From Dipylidium caninum (taxonomy: Eukaryota > Platyhelminthes > Cestoda > Cyclophyllidea > Dipylidiidae): a stretch of 64,000 nt of DNA. The notes beneath the pieces were generated by a model. That model saw nothing but the letters and a program-made list of their open reading frames with translations, did not search any database and was not told the DNA's origin. Position numbers and translations under genes: made by a program. Shown one piece after another: positions 12,808 through 27,000 of this stretch. Location of the stretch: NCBI GenBank assembly GCA_017562135.1, contig QEYB01001189.1:186001-250000 (forward strand), read 5' to 3'. The stretch's first letter is position 1; every line of letters starts with the position of its first letter.

Positions 12808-15800
12808 ATGGAGGTTATCAACAATCTGTTTGCAGGTAGTTTTTTCCTGACTTTCGTCACTATTGTTGCAACTCGTTCCAGCCAATATTTGGTTTGTTTT
12901 CCTTCGCTGTTCTGCTCTGGCTTATTCCGCAAAGTTCATTTACATCACACTGCTCATTCCTTTCACTTATTGAGATTAATCGCTTTAGACCTTCGAATAC
13001 TCAGGCTATGGATAACTTTATATCTGTTTTAATTGCTAACATAGGGGAAAAGCTTGTTCTATCGTGTGTAGACTTTTAAATTGGTACTTGAAACACACGT
13101 CAAGGTGACTATATGAAATATTGACAAATTGTTCAATAACCTGGACGGCCGGATTTAGAACAAATCGTAGGATGATCCAAATGGCCAGTTATGTCAGCTT
13201 ATTAAACTTTCAACAATTCAGCTTATTAAACTTTCAACAAGCCATAAGTGGAATGTAAATTTTCAGTCAAAATACCGCTTTTGTTTCATTTATTAAAGGC
13301 AGTCAACACCGCTCCAGGAACGAACCTTCTGCAATATCCAGCAGTTCAAACAGTATCAGATGCAAATGGCCACATCGCCGTTGGCGCACGAAACCCCAGA
13401 AGAAAGAAACTGAAATAACAGCGGCGGCAACCGCCGCGGAGGTGTGTTCGGAGCCGGGCTCTGCGGTAGAGTCGTACCCGGGTTTGGTGCGGATTCCCGC
13501 AGACGATTCGTGCGTGGTATGCGCTAACGATGTTGACTACCTTTATGTGCTACACAAATGTGGCCACCGAGCTTGCCTAGACTGCTGGCGCACTTTCGCC
13601 TCCTCTCAAGTCTCCTCCTTCGCCATGGCCCACATTACCTGTATCGCATGTGACCGTAGGCTTTCACGCGTCCTCACCATTCAACTCCTCAAGCCTCGTC
13701 ACGGTCTCGCAGGTCCTTTTTCTGCTAATGGAACTTGTTCTTCCGTTTCTGCTGAACAGCAAACATCTGCAGAAAAGTTGAGCCAGAGATATGAAGATTT
13801 CCTTCTCTATCAGTGCTTGCTTCATGATAAACACACGCGTTGGTGTCCGCGCGGCTGTGGGTATGTCGGAATCTTTCTTTATGAGTTTCCCATCATGTGC
13901 TTGACAGCAAATAACGAGGATGGTATGTTACACACGCAATTTGTCAGATTCATATCTCCGTTTTTCTAATATATGATGCGCTACAGTTGTGTTCTTAAAG
14001 TATTCACAAACTTTTTTGAATTCTGGTACATGAGGACTATTCCAGTACGGCGCAAACTCTGGAGCAATCGGAATTATCATTTTTAGCTAACCTTTTAACT
14101 CAAATCAAGTTGCAAATTCTGCTGACATCGATTAATGTAGTGTTCCTACCATTAAATCTAGTCTCGTAATTCGGGTTTATTCCCGGATTGTATGCAATTA
14201 CCTCGGGTCTGAATAGTTAAACGTTTGTCTACTTTGGATAAAAAGTGTGAGCAAAAAAGCCATCTAAAGCGTTCACTAAGTCTAAAAGCTATCATTTTAA
14301 GAATTAGGAGTTCGTGCTGAACCACAGTACCCTAAAAACTTATTGAAACTTGTGGTGGCTTAGAAGGGAGAAAGATGGTCCACTTTAATATTTTATTTAT
14401 AATTTTACGGACTTGTACACTTAATTACAATTCACCTATATTTACATGAGCCTGTTTATTTCAATTGTTACTTTATTTTCGATACCGATAATTTTGGTGT
14501 TTCTACGCGAAGATTTATGTGATATATCCTTTCTTTCATGGACTATTGGGAAACAAAGGCGAGAATAATAAAGGTTTACCATTAACAAAAGAACGTCGTA
14601 ATTGGATTTTTCGTTTTTATGTTAAGAAGTGTTAATGACTTATAATGTCAACATTTATTAGTAAAATTCCTTGCTTTTCTTAACTTTGTTAATTCGGAGT
14701 GCTTCTGTTATTTACATAGATCCCTACCTTAGTAAATCTATTGAATAGTCAGATTTATCACTAAAAGTTGTGTACTAACATGGCACTAATTTAACTTCGT
14801 CAGATATGTCAGTTATGGATATATACAATGCATATAGGCGCTAAAATTGGCACAAAGTAAATGATTATATTTGCACATATACCAATGGAATTCATTAAAT
14901 ACAATCGCCGACTGTATTTACAAGAAGATGTTGAATATTTCAATTTTCTTTGACGTATTCTCTATAGGCCAATCATATGGAAGTGTTAGGACCATTCGAG
15001 GCTTCACTTTGCCCGAACGAACTTATTCATTGTTGATATTATTGCCATTACTGCTGTCAACCAATCCATTCTGAGTCAATTTTCGTATTTTCACGTTATC
15101 ATAAGAATAATACCATTAGGTCCGCCTTTTGGTGCAACTTTTCTCCCCTAAACTCACTTTTTCCTTATTTTTATCTGCGAACCCCGATCACAAACACGTA
15201 CACCGTATTTGAATCTTGAGGTTGTACATAATCTAGTGTTTTTTTCCAGTCCTTTGTTCCTGAATGCGAGAAAGTTCTTTATGTTTGCGGAGAAAGACGT
15301 ATGTGTACATACCCACACACGCGAGTTCTTTCCATTCATTGTTCCACTTTGCTTGCATCGATTTTAGGAAATGGACTAAGGGATGGGAGGAAAAACATAA
15401 ATCTGTTCGTAATAACTTCCTTTCCTTTTACTGAAGATATGCGGTGCTCGCCGGTCGAGGTTTCCATGCTTGTCCCCGGCTCGAATGCAAGCACTCAGAC
15501 TGTCGGGGCGAATCATTCTGCTACAAATGTCGCGGCCCTTGGGGAAACGATGGCCACGATCACGTTTGTCGACATCTTACTGCCTCCGCCACTAAGGCCA
15601 GCAGAGGTGGAGCTGGCGGCGGAACCGGAGAAGATATTTTGGCTGAGAACCATCGGTCCTTGTTTTCACGACTCCAGGGAATTCTCCGACTTCCTACCGA
15701 CGCTGCGGCCGCAGCTGCAGCAGTCATTGGGGAGACAGAAGCACATGGTAACCTCGAGGGAGGGTCAGAAGGTTTGGTTCGACGACCTGTGGAACGGCGC

Positions 15801-18800
15801 TTCTCAACGCCAGCTATGCCGGTTCAAGCCGCTGTTGACATCGCTACAAGCACTGAGGATGAAGAAGAGGACAATGTTATGGCTAATAGAGCGTAAATAC
15901 TTTCTTATTTTTATATTAATATATGGAGACAGCTTTTCGGGTTCATAAAAGCTATCATTTTTCGCGCAGTTAAATGAGGGTTTTTCTTTTCTATCTTACT
16001 TTCATTACATATGCATTCGACAGAAATTAGGTTTGCTAATAGTTTTTTTATGATCAGATGCGATTTTGTCGTAGAATGCAAAAAGCGTTATCAAGATAAA
16101 AGAATCATGAAAAGTTTGTAAGCGTTAAAATAAAAGTCCTGTTTTGTGGCCTTATTTTGGCTCACTTAATGTAAAGCTGAACTTTGAGTGTTGCGTACTT
16201 TTTTATATTTCCAAGATAGTATTTATTAGTCGAACTTTTGGAAGGCATAGATACTTTTAGATCGGATTGTGTTGAAGAATCTTTCCTTGAATTCCGTTGG
16301 CCACAAATTTTCCCTGTTTAAATATCCAGATGGATGATATGAGAGGTGATTGCCTGTTTGCTACTTACAAAATTGGAAGTTTTTCATTAATTTATCAACC
16401 TATTTTTTTCTTTAGTACGCATATCAAGTAATAGTATGGGTACCTTTCTGGTTAAATAACCCTAACATCAAAGTTGCTCACATAATCGTACGCCAAATAA
16501 AACTGAAGGACGGCCTCATGTATCAGAGTTGACCCCGTTTTAAAAACTTTTTTATCGAATTTGAAGACACATTACTTGAAATATCTAATTGAATTGTAGT
16601 AGCTTTTGATAAGGTAATGTGCTATGTGCACCAGGCGTGCACCTAACGAAAACCTGACAATCCACGTGGGCAGCTCTTTTGACGACTTCTTAAGGTCATT
16701 CTGCCTCCTTTCGTTGCACAATTTCTCGAAAACACCTTAATTTTATTTGTGGGTCGAGACTTCTACCGGTAGTATTCCAATTTTTTTTCTACAAATTTCC
16801 CGCTCTGATTCGTATGAATCAATGCAGGTCTGTCAGTCACTGTGGGAGTAAACATCATAACTATATTTTTATGCGTGGATGAAACATGTGCTGAGATGGG
16901 GATAGAAATGAAGAAGAAATTAGATACGTTGAGATCTTAAATAATGATTTGTGACAAAACCATGCTCTGGATACAGCTAGCCCCTAGTTAATTGTTTCTG
17001 CGTTTTTCTCGGTTGTTTTACAGTAAGGGTAGAACACTCGGCTTGCTTAGTTAGAGTATTTAAACCTATTGCGTCTGGAAATAGGATTATTTTTAAGCTT
17101 TCGGAAGAGCTAAGAAGTTGATTATCATCAAATTGCTACTGATTAAGTATTCTGCTCATTTAAAAAACTACCATAGTGGCTTTTTCTCTGAACATTATTA
17201 GGTGATCGAATTCCTTTCTGACAGTTTGATTTTTCCTGATTCGGATGTTCTTTCCTAGCAAATTAGCGTTGCGTTAAACTTTGTTGTTTCAACTGCAGCT
17301 TTTCTACTTTCATTTTCAATACGTTGCTGACTTGTTCGCTCTTAATCACCTGTTAAGTCAGTTGGTGCATCCCATCAATTAACACCTCTGTGATGTTCCC
17401 ATATGCTTGCGCTACTGCATTGTGGTTCCCCCGTGCTGCTTATTCGAATTCGTCATTGGTCCGGTTCCACGAAATAATTGCCTTGTATAAAGCTTGACAA
17501 AACCTAATTTAATTGAATTCTCATGATATTTTCCCCCGCTGATTTATCATCTATCATTGGTATCAATGCATCTTTTGGCCCTTTATCCCCTTGTCTTGGC
17601 ATCGTATCCTATTTGAACTATTATTATGAGTGTTGAGACTGTGCTATCGGTTTTGTTTTCTTGAGAATCGAACTTTATTGCCTTCGCTGCCCATCCCTTT
17701 CGGTCTGGCATCATCTGAAATTTTTTCTGCAATGCTTCGTTAGGTTTTTGGGGTTAGTCATAGAGCGCCCCCTAAAACTCGCATCAGATTTTAAGGTGGG
17801 AAGACTAGCAGTTTGTATTTAGGTAATAGAACGAGGGAGAGTGTAGTGAAATTGATGAGATGTGTATTTACCGGTTATTATCAGTAGAACTACGTAATAA
17901 CAAATCCTTCCGTACGAGGGCTTCCATGACCTAAGAAATTTGATTTATCATGGAGAGAGGGAAGTGACATTTTTCACAGTCATGCCAAAGTTCACTGTTT
18001 TCTCCAAAATTCTGGCTGCCCCTTCAAAATCTTACATTAGAGTGCATTTGCTTCATATAAATGACATGCTAAACGACGTACACATAATTTTAATTGCGAT
18101 TATCTCCTTGTAGAATAGCTGCTGAGGCTTAACATTAAAACTTCTTTATGAATACGGTGGACGGAAGTGCGGATTAGGAGAAGAAGGTGGATTTGAGGGA
18201 TAAGCTTTGGTAAAAGTGAGATCTTGACTAAATACCTATCGGCGATCGTGCGTATATGCTATTCTGAAGCCCGACAATTAACCAAAAGGGGCTAATAAGA
18301 CGTAATTTGTGGGTCCCTGATTCCTGGTATTAGCATTAAACACCATACAAAGTGGTCAAACGATTAGTTCTAATAACTTACAGTAATGGGCTAACATTCT
18401 CCTTTTATGTGAATCCTGTTGAAATTGCCAGATGTGGGTCCTTGGACACCAGTAATTTAAATAAAAGCGGTTTAGCATAAATCGTAAGCACGTGTTTTGT
18501 TATTTTTCAAGTATGGTTTTAATGCACTATCAATGAAAATGAATTTATGCTGCAAACTTTCCACCCTATGTCAAGTCATTCTGTCCTTTATTTTTTTTCG
18601 ACTGAGCAACAGGTATTTTTTATCTTTGAGTAATTTAAAGGGGACGGTGATTATCTTTATTTCTATGGCAGCTAGAAAACGGTTCAATCAAAATATCCCC
18701 TGTTCACGTAGTCCGAAATCAACTAAATTCAGAGTAGATAGATAAGTGCATAAGTATTGTTTTGTAAAATAATCTAATTACACATGTTTTTTTATGTGTG

Positions 18801-21800
18801 TTATTTAGTCTTTCTCAAAAAGTGCCTCTTCAGATTGGGAAATCTTCATAACCAGATAGTTAGATGCAGCGCTATTAACATCGCATCTAAATTGCGGGAA
18901 GGAGTATGAACCAGTTGAAACACAGTCTCCTCTGAGGAACGTCAAATATTGGGATGATTCTAAAAAAACACCCTTATCACTTCAAGCCTTGTTAAAATGC
19001 TTTGTCCTAGTCACTGATTTGATTGCTTTCTTAGATTGAAGCTCGACATTTTAAATGTTGCATAGACGTTATTGAAAACTGTATTTTGTAGTAAGGAGAG
19101 AGCAATTATGGGAGAGAAGCTGATAATTCCCCATGAATAATTTGGCAGCAAGTTGAAAGAAGGTATAATCAGCCAAGAGAATTTAAACACGTGCTTCATA
19201 AATGTACTTTTTCGCCACGCCACAATTTCATGCGTTAACAGGAGCATTTATGCTGGATGAGTAGAGAGCTCATTGGAGCTCGTTGAAATAAAAAAAAAGT
19301 AATCTTCGAGATCACAATCACCTAATATTCTCATTGTCGGTTTATGATCTGCTGGAAAGTACAAAAAAAGTGTTACTTTTGTTTACACCCCACAGTTTGT
19401 TATCCGGAATAAACAGACACGCGTCCATGTGTGTGGATGCTATGCCTCCGACCAAATGCGAGCCACCTTTGGGATTCCCTCGCAACATCTTACTTCACTC
19501 AGATTTAAAGGGAGATGTATCTTTAGTCCACTATCAGGCTCTGGCGTGCTTTGTCACTCGAACTCAAACTAAATCACCTCCATGGTTTTTTTCCCACAAA
19601 TCTTCAGTTATATGTATGTACATATTTTTATTCCAGATCCGATGGCAACATATCCCAAGATGAACTGGACCTCCCCGATAACCTCAACGGTGAGTGTTCT
19701 CCCCACGTATCATGCCAAAATTATAGTTAAGAGAAGAAAAAAGGTTGCATTCTGCCTCAAGTCATGATGCGGAATTTCTTGACCATCACTTTCGACCCCC
19801 GGTATTTTGCTACGCGCTGCACTTGATTGAAGCCATTGAGGTATGGGTGCTGCACTCCATTTGGATATTCATTAGCCTAATGGCCTTTCTTGACCTCATA
19901 GTTGTATTTTAGCTTTAGTTTCTAAAGCTTTTGATTTCCTGATTGCTAGAGCTGCAGAGATAAAGCACATATAAATTCTTTATCTACATTTCGTCCTTAA
20001 ACAATCCAGCACCATGGAGTCTTTATTTAGTGCCTATTCTCATCTCATCTGAGACTTTTTTTCGTATCCACATTTTGCGTTTAAACCATGGGCCAAAATA
20101 CTTTACGCTTAGTTGACTAATAATTCCATCTAACGATACAGTTGTGTTCGATCTTTGCGATATATTTATGTGATTTTTTGGAAAAAAACTCTACCCCTTA
20201 AGGAGACCGATAAGCCGTTGCATGGGAGTGGCTGCGCTGATGACAGGGCTTTAAAATGGCTTTTTGGGATTTAGTTTATGAAAATATGAGTTTAATGATT
20301 CGAATTGTCTGTCTTATCCATTTTTAGTAAATACTACTTACACCCACGTGTGCTAAACAGTTACTTCATTCGTCGGTAACCCCCAGTGTTTACTCACCAT
20401 ATCGCGATTGAAGAACGGGCTGAGAGGCCTAAAATACTTGGTTTTCTTATTCGCATTTCTTTCGCAAATGTTAAATTATGGGTATCCGAGAGACAGAAAT
20501 GCAAATGAGAAATTAAGGAGCTTGGAGAACGTGTAATTTTTTGGGGGATAAATTGATGGCTTATTCGTAGGCCACATGCGTGCGTGTGTCTACGGCAGGA
20601 TATGCGATTATCTGTGTGCATATGGGTTTTTATCATGCAAGCGACTAATTAGTAAATAATGATAAAATTTTTTGGCGGTAAAACTACGATCATCATCGGT
20701 GCTTCCTTCGCTACCCACCAAACTGCCATTTGCCTTCGACAGCGCATACCTCTTTGTGAGAAGTCTAAAATTTTTCCCTCTTTTTCATCTGTGGATTTAG
20801 ACAATAGTAGTGAATACGCTTGTAAGAGTGAGGAGTCACCTTTTTTTCCTTAGAAGTCAGGCCAATCAACTTTCCACACTGTTACTCGTGTTAGCGTCTT
20901 CAGTCACTGCAACTCAGTCCAAATAGTCTTGTTTTTACTTGCTTACTTAAGTTCCAAGTTTCGATGTGGAAAAGAAGAAATGTTACTAAGATTCTTTTTC
21001 ATTTGGTTACGAATCGTTTCATAAGCCTATTTTTGTCGTGAACAACAAAAAGGTTGCCGCCTATTAGTGGAGAGAACTAGAAGTCTTTCGTTTTACTTTT
21101 CAGATTTCAGAAATGCGTACACCTATTTTATCGTTTGCTTCCCGGCATTACAAATGTGTAGAGCAGATTGACTCCACTTGAAACAGGCTTATAAATATTT
21201 GCTATTTTTATTAAAAGCTTGAACATAGTTAACACTAGTAGTTGTGGTGTGAAATAATAGAAAAAAATGATATAGGAGCAAAATATATTGTCACTGATGC
21301 CCGAGCTCTCTTTAGGGGGATCCTATCGGCGAATGTCCGAATGAATTAGTAGGCTCATCTGACTATTACTGAGACATTTTCATATCGTGTCTACGCCACC
21401 AGGTCAAGTGAAATCGTGTCCTCGATGTAAAACCCTCCTGTTGAAACTCGACGATGGATCATGCAACCACATGAGTTGTTTTATCTGCGGCTGCGAATTC
21501 TGCTGGCTCTGTCTTCGGGAGGTTCGCGACACCCACTTTCTCAGGTATGATCATATTCCTACTTTATTCTGTTTCATTGTCAATTTGTGTTTGGAAAGGT
21601 TGGTCATTACCACCACTGGTTTATAAAGCTACATATAGGCTTATTATTTCTGTAGTAAATTCATTTGTAGCTATTAGATGTCATTATTAAATGGCTTGAA
21701 TTTTTCAAACCGCCGTCTTCTGGTGCAACTTGGGAAGAGATGTGCCATGATGTGCTCTTTTTTATCCGTGAGCTAATCAACATGGGTTTAGTTCGAAGGA

Positions 21801-21966
21801 GGAAAGTTGATTGCCAGTTTGTGATTTGGAGAAACAAGCATGTGATATGGTTCATTTTCCCTCTATGAGATGAATTTACTTACATATTCGATCTACGGTT
21901 TAAAATATGACGTATGTCTCGGTTATTCGCTTATTCAATCACGGAATTTTTAGGGGATTGTGTGTG

Positions 21967-22003
<37 letters not shown>

Positions 22004-24082
22004 AAGTATAAACACCAAACACGCGCGAAATCCTTGCTTAAAAGGTAAACATCGTGATAAATGTGCCATTGGGTTTCCACTTAGTTTTAGCCTTTTTTGA
22101 CCTGTTATCGAGGCGACCCACTTCCACTGGTCCCATGAAATACCTTAATTTGTTTCAACTACACAGATGTGATTGGCATTCATTTTCTTTTCTGTGAACA
22201 TCACTGGAGACGGTGTCATCTAGTCGACCAAAGATCTGCGAATCGTTTACTTTTTTCTCAAAGTTAAACGACTTTCAAGGGCCGTAGAGTCTACTCTACT
22301 AACTGTTGTGTTTAATGGTTTTCTTTTGTGTAAAGTCCTACAGGTTGTACTTTCTGGGGCCGCAAGAGGTGGCCTTTTCGCCGACGAATCTGCGCAATGC
22401 TGTTGGCAGCCTTCGGGACTCCCTTCATACTCGCCATATTGACTGCTCTCGTTCTCCCCGGCATTGCAATCGGCTTCCCCGCCTACCTCGTCCACAAGGT
22501 CATTTTTGTGCGCCACAAACCCTAGATCCACAGACGTTACATACTGAAATCCAATAAGTAGCGCTTTCGCATATCAGGTGTTGCATAATATAGTGAAAAT
22601 TTTGTTGCTAAATCGGGGCACTTAGTGGAATCCAAGGTAACTTACAGTGAGGCGAAATAATCAAGATTTTATACTTCTGGTTCCAGTTAGCTTAAGAATA
22701 GCGTCATACGCGTCGACCGTGTATATCGTGCCACATTCCTGTGCTTGGCACATCCAAAACGTGATTTCAGACATTGAGCCACATGTTTATCGGTCTGTCA
22801 TGTAAGATATTCAATTGGCCCTCGTGAACCCGGTTTTTGACGTAAGTTGTCTGTTTCTTTTAACATCTACGCTGCCAACTTTATAGATGCAGGTAGCATT
22901 CCTTGATTGTAACGAATTGTCTCTCACATTGTGTTAGGGTTAGTACGACAAATTGTGACCCGAAGACTATTAAGTCTATGCATTCTTACTGACATCAGTT
23001 TTCTCTTTTTCCTCATCACCACAAAACTGACTTGGTGTATTTTGACAGGGTTAACTCAATTAGATTTTCGTTTTTTTTACTTCTTGGTGCTTTAGGTGGG
23101 AAAACAAGTTAAAGGTAGCAAGCGCAAACGTATCCTTCTCAAAACTTTGTCTTTCTTCGGAGGACTACTAGCCTCTCCTATAATCTCAGGCAAGCATATT
23201 AAAACAGCTAATGACTTTTTATTTTAACCTTTAACTTTGGTTACTTGATTTCTCTGCGATTCCTCGGAAATTCCACGGTAGTACATGGGTGTGTGCATAT
23301 AAAATTTAACACTTGGTTTATGCGCCTCTACGCAAGTTAATCACCTGTGCCACTCCAGATTATGGGAAGAGTGTACAACAGACCTATCGTTCGTATTCCT
23401 CTAACATCCAAATAATTCATCCGATTCTGTTGTTGTCCCGTTCACTGTTATCGGATAAAGGTTGGTTTTAGAATTGAATACTTCATCCAAACATTTCGGC
23501 ACAGCTTCTGCCATCTCAAGTACTCGCTTGGTGTTGGTTTGTATGTTTTTTACCTTGTCTTGACTGCCCATATTGGGCACAATCTGGCAGTTTTTTAAAG
23601 ACCTTTAGTATGTTTATCATCTCAAACTGTTTCCATATGGTCCCATTGATAAAAGTTGAATGGTCTCAGTATGCTTCTACGCTTTTAGGAATTTGAAGTA
23701 AATAATCAAATGAAGTGTCAAGACTTAAAATGTCACTTTTTTTTAACGGTAAACTTGTATCTTTATAGCCCTGGTAGCTCTCTTCGGCATCCCCTTGGTG
23801 CTGATTTATGTCTACATCTTCATGCCTATCACCCTCTTCTCCGAGCTGAAAGTGCGCCTCAACAGCGAATCGGGGAATACTCCGGCGGTAGACCCGGAAG
23901 TGGGTTTTAAGATCGACTGGAATCGTGTCGGTGAGTCCGGCTCGGCATCCTCCACCACAACCATCCCTTCCGAGACACAGAAAGACAGCGCCGAGACATT
24001 GAGGCCTGCCAAATCAGAGGGTGTAGGGTCCGTTTCGTCTCTTGAAGTGCTCCATGAGAAGGCGGCAGAATCTACTTTCTAA
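12808..24082 (+). CDS. RNF19: RNF19-type RBR E3 ubiquitin ligase, membrane-anchored
   Basis: RING1-IBR-RING2 ligase that passes ubiquitin from an E2 through a RING2 cysteine thioester. Exons: 12808-12835 (tentative), 13299-13860, 15437-15892, 21374-21544, 22336-22498, 23096-23189, 23769-24082; splice phases agree at every junction, giving about 595 aa. RING1 starts near residue 81 (CVVC...CGHRACLDC...CIAC), IBR follows (RWCPRGCG, then FHACPRLEC), and RING2 holds SCPRC...GSCNHMSC with the catalytic Cys near 379. Next comes GCTFWGRKRW, nearly identical to the RNF19 family, and two hydrophobic helices in the last three exons. About 110 residues of Ala/Gly-rich and acidic sequence separate IBR from RING2. 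The ATG at 12808 has TAA two codons upstream and a phase-1 donor matching the next acceptor, but only nine codons support it. The fifth intron uses a GC donor. Vertebrate members have longer C-termini. RNF19A versus RNF19B is not resolved. Confidence 0.88.
13194..13240 (+). repeat. Tandem duplication, period 24
   Basis: The unit TCAGCTTATTAAACTTTCAA is present twice in direct succession, within the proposed first intron of the RNF19-like gene. It looks like a recent local duplication. Confidence 0.9.
15893..21373 (+). other. Large RNF19 intron between IBR and RING2
   Basis: A 5.5 kb AT-rich stretch between the exon with the second half of IBR and the exon with RING2. The donor GC|GTAAAT and acceptor ACTGAG|A are in matching phase 2. 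I see no recognisable coding sequence inside; short frames give non-conserved, hydrophobic or low-complexity peptides. A small alternative exon could be hidden here. Confidence 0.6.
21970..22002. repeat. (GA)n microsatellite
   Basis: About 15 uninterrupted GA units preceded by TGTGTGTAT, in the RNF19 intron between the RING2 and first membrane-helix exons. Confidence 0.95.
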
Positions 24083-27000
24083 AGACGTTTTCAGCTCCTT
24101 GTTCCTTTTCTCGCTTTTCTCCTGCCGCCGTCACCAAACGCCTTTGTGTTGTCACCGGTTCTTGTGATTTTTTTTTGAATTGAGAGCGCGGTATACACAC
24201 AAGTTCTACGCTTCCTCTCTCCTCCAACCTCAATTATTAAGGTGTCTTGACCGAGGCGACCCACCCTTTCCCCAAGGAGTGGAAAACCTATGCGTTTCAA
24301 TTTATTTCGCTTTTGTTACGATGATTGGCGGTGTTTGAATCGGCTTTTTGCTTGTCTTACGGGTGATTTGGACTGAGTTGGCGTGGGACGGTGTTAGAGT
24401 GTTCATACGCCTATTCCCGCCATACTTTTTTTACTCGATGACGAAATTTGACGGCAAAGTTCAAGATTCAGTCGAAGAAGGAATCTGTCGGCGATCCTCT
24501 TAGCGCATCACATATGCGTCTACCCATAAACCACAAAGGCGTGGCGGTAAAAGCAATGACTTGAAAGAGTCGTGCTTTTTGTAGGCTGTGTTACGGTGTC
24601 ACTCGCACGATCATCGTTGTCACAAGACGGTAAGGAGAGCCTTGAAGCATGTGAAAAGCGTGTGGAAATTTTTCGCATCTACGAATGAATCTTTCGTTAT
24701 TTGAGACGTAAGGTAAAGTTGAGGTGATCTATGTACATTCCATTGTACTGATTGGATTGGATGAGGTTCCGAACACGAGTACTCGCGGCAAGCAGCCAAC
24801 TGGTTCTGAAATATGCAAAATACTCGATTACGTGGAAGAAGGCTCGTGTAGGTGTGAGTCAGTAAATTGTCATTCTACGCCATCGTAGATGTGACTCAAC
24901 TTTATTTGCAGGTCCACGAACACTCCCATCATGTACTTTCGCGTTCTTCTTCCCTCTGAACTCGCTTTCTGTCGTTATTTGCTCGATCGACCATGTCCAC
25001 TTCCAATCTTCTGTTAAGTGAGACGGACAGGCAACGTCGGTTACCAGGTGAGGAGGCATTTCGGCGGGCTGACTTACAGTGATAAGAAGGAGGGGTAAAG
25101 TGTTCCACTTCTAGCACCCCATCTTTACTCGCCAAGACCAATAAGTGCTTTCAGGTGTCACGATGGGAGTCGTTACGCCCTTTCCCTCAGGAAGCATCAC
25201 GGAAATGGACGCAAGAGGAGGAGATGGTTGGGAGTGAACAATTCGTCTGATATTTTTTCCCAGGTGGGTTCCTCAAGCGCCCTCCTATAGTTTATTAATC
25301 CTTCCGTGCCTTAATAATTGGTTAGGCCACCCCGAGAGGGGACTAAATTACGTCGGTGTATGTCTACATGCATGGGATTTGTTGACTTGGGAGTCACCTA
25401 CGCCCAGGTACTCGGGGACCCCCACGTTTCCCCACTCTCCATGCGTGAAGGTATTTTCCGCAGAACACTGAGGCCACAGCTACTTAGTTATGAACTGCAT
25501 GTAATTTCATTTTAGCACCTTGACTCGCACAATCACATTCTTAGCAGTCAGGTGAGGTCAAAATGTGGATGTGTAAATTTCGAGGTCGCTACTGACTGGG
25601 GCAATATAGCATCCGTGACGTGAAGTCCACGTGTGGGGCGACGAATGATTTGAGTGGTCAAATATGCCGTCGGGCCCGGTAATGTTTTGCAAAGGTAGGC
25701 TTGTTTTTAAGTCAATGTATGTTATTCTCATAGGCTCCGAAGCCTCACTCGCCACCTTTGTGAAGTCACTGCAGCAGTCCTCTTTCAGATTTACAACCAA
25801 ACCTTTCGCTATACCGTCATCGAGTGATGTGAATGTCAGCTTCTGGTTGCAACAACAACTTTAATAACACTCCTAATAGAATGATCGCAAGGATGGTTTT
25901 AGTAGCTGCATTATTTATAAAATGTAATGTCTATCCAGTGAAGACGAAAAGCCGTTTCACCATGTTTGAATTACTAAATTACCACAATTTGCGTAGCCTG
26001 TGTTGTTTCAAGGTTTCCGCCAAGTTCTGCTGAAACATTAGTAAGCCGTGACGTGTAAGTAGCTTCAATGAGTCAGGGGTTTTCGTGCCAAAGAAGTCGT
26101 TTAATGACGGAATGGTGGAGTCCGTGGGAACGTGTAGCAAACTTGCTGGTGTTCCTCAGTCTTACCAAATTTCCTCACTTGTAGTAGGCCGTTGTCGCGA
26201 TTTTCATCTGTTTGCGGAGTAGGCTGGAGTACTGACTTCGTGCGAAGAATATCGTCTGCTTGGGGTTGGGTACGCGGTGGGATATTTTGGGAGAGATGGA
26301 CATCTGGTGCTACCAAACGAGACGATATCAACGAAGGATCGGCTGGTGGTCTTTTCCATGTCTAAATTAAATATGGTGTTTGATGCAACAGTTAAGAATG
26401 AGAATTCAACACTTGGGACTTACTAAAAGCCTAGTTGTTGCAAATTTTAGGGCCATCCGCTTGGTAGCCAAGATAGGCCATTCAGCACGATTCACGAAAC
26501 TTGTTGTTAGCCACCATCACCAGCAGCATGAACGCATAAAACGGTCAGACCTTAGGCGAAACACCGATGTGAACAAAGGCATATGGGGTTTCTCTTTTTC
26601 CGGTCACTGGGTCTCCGATGTGACAGGTAGTGGGTACAGCAAAATGTCCATGGTACAGTAGAAATTCCACTCTTCGAGGACCTTGAGTTGTTCGTTCCCC
26701 ACAATCTGCAAAATAGCCATGGACGTTGTTCAAAGTTCCATTAGGGAATATTATTTATAGGCTTCATAACAAGGTAAGAAAAGCCACATTTTTCAATAGG
26801 GAAATGATATATCCCACTCTTCTACCTTTAATTAAACATTGGCTGATTCATAAAATATTACTTATTATTGTCAGTAACACATTTAACCGACAAAATGTGG
26901 AGCGAGCTCGTCAACCTATTCTTGTGGTTTTGATGGAGAAATTTAATATTTCGGTAGTACAGTATACAGCACATGAACTTCAAGGATTATAAGGTCATTA

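Noticed and set aside
15301..15948. 215-codon plus-strand frame
   Set aside because: It overlaps the RNF19 IBR exon in another frame; the zinc-ligand pattern is only present in the frame beginning at 15437.
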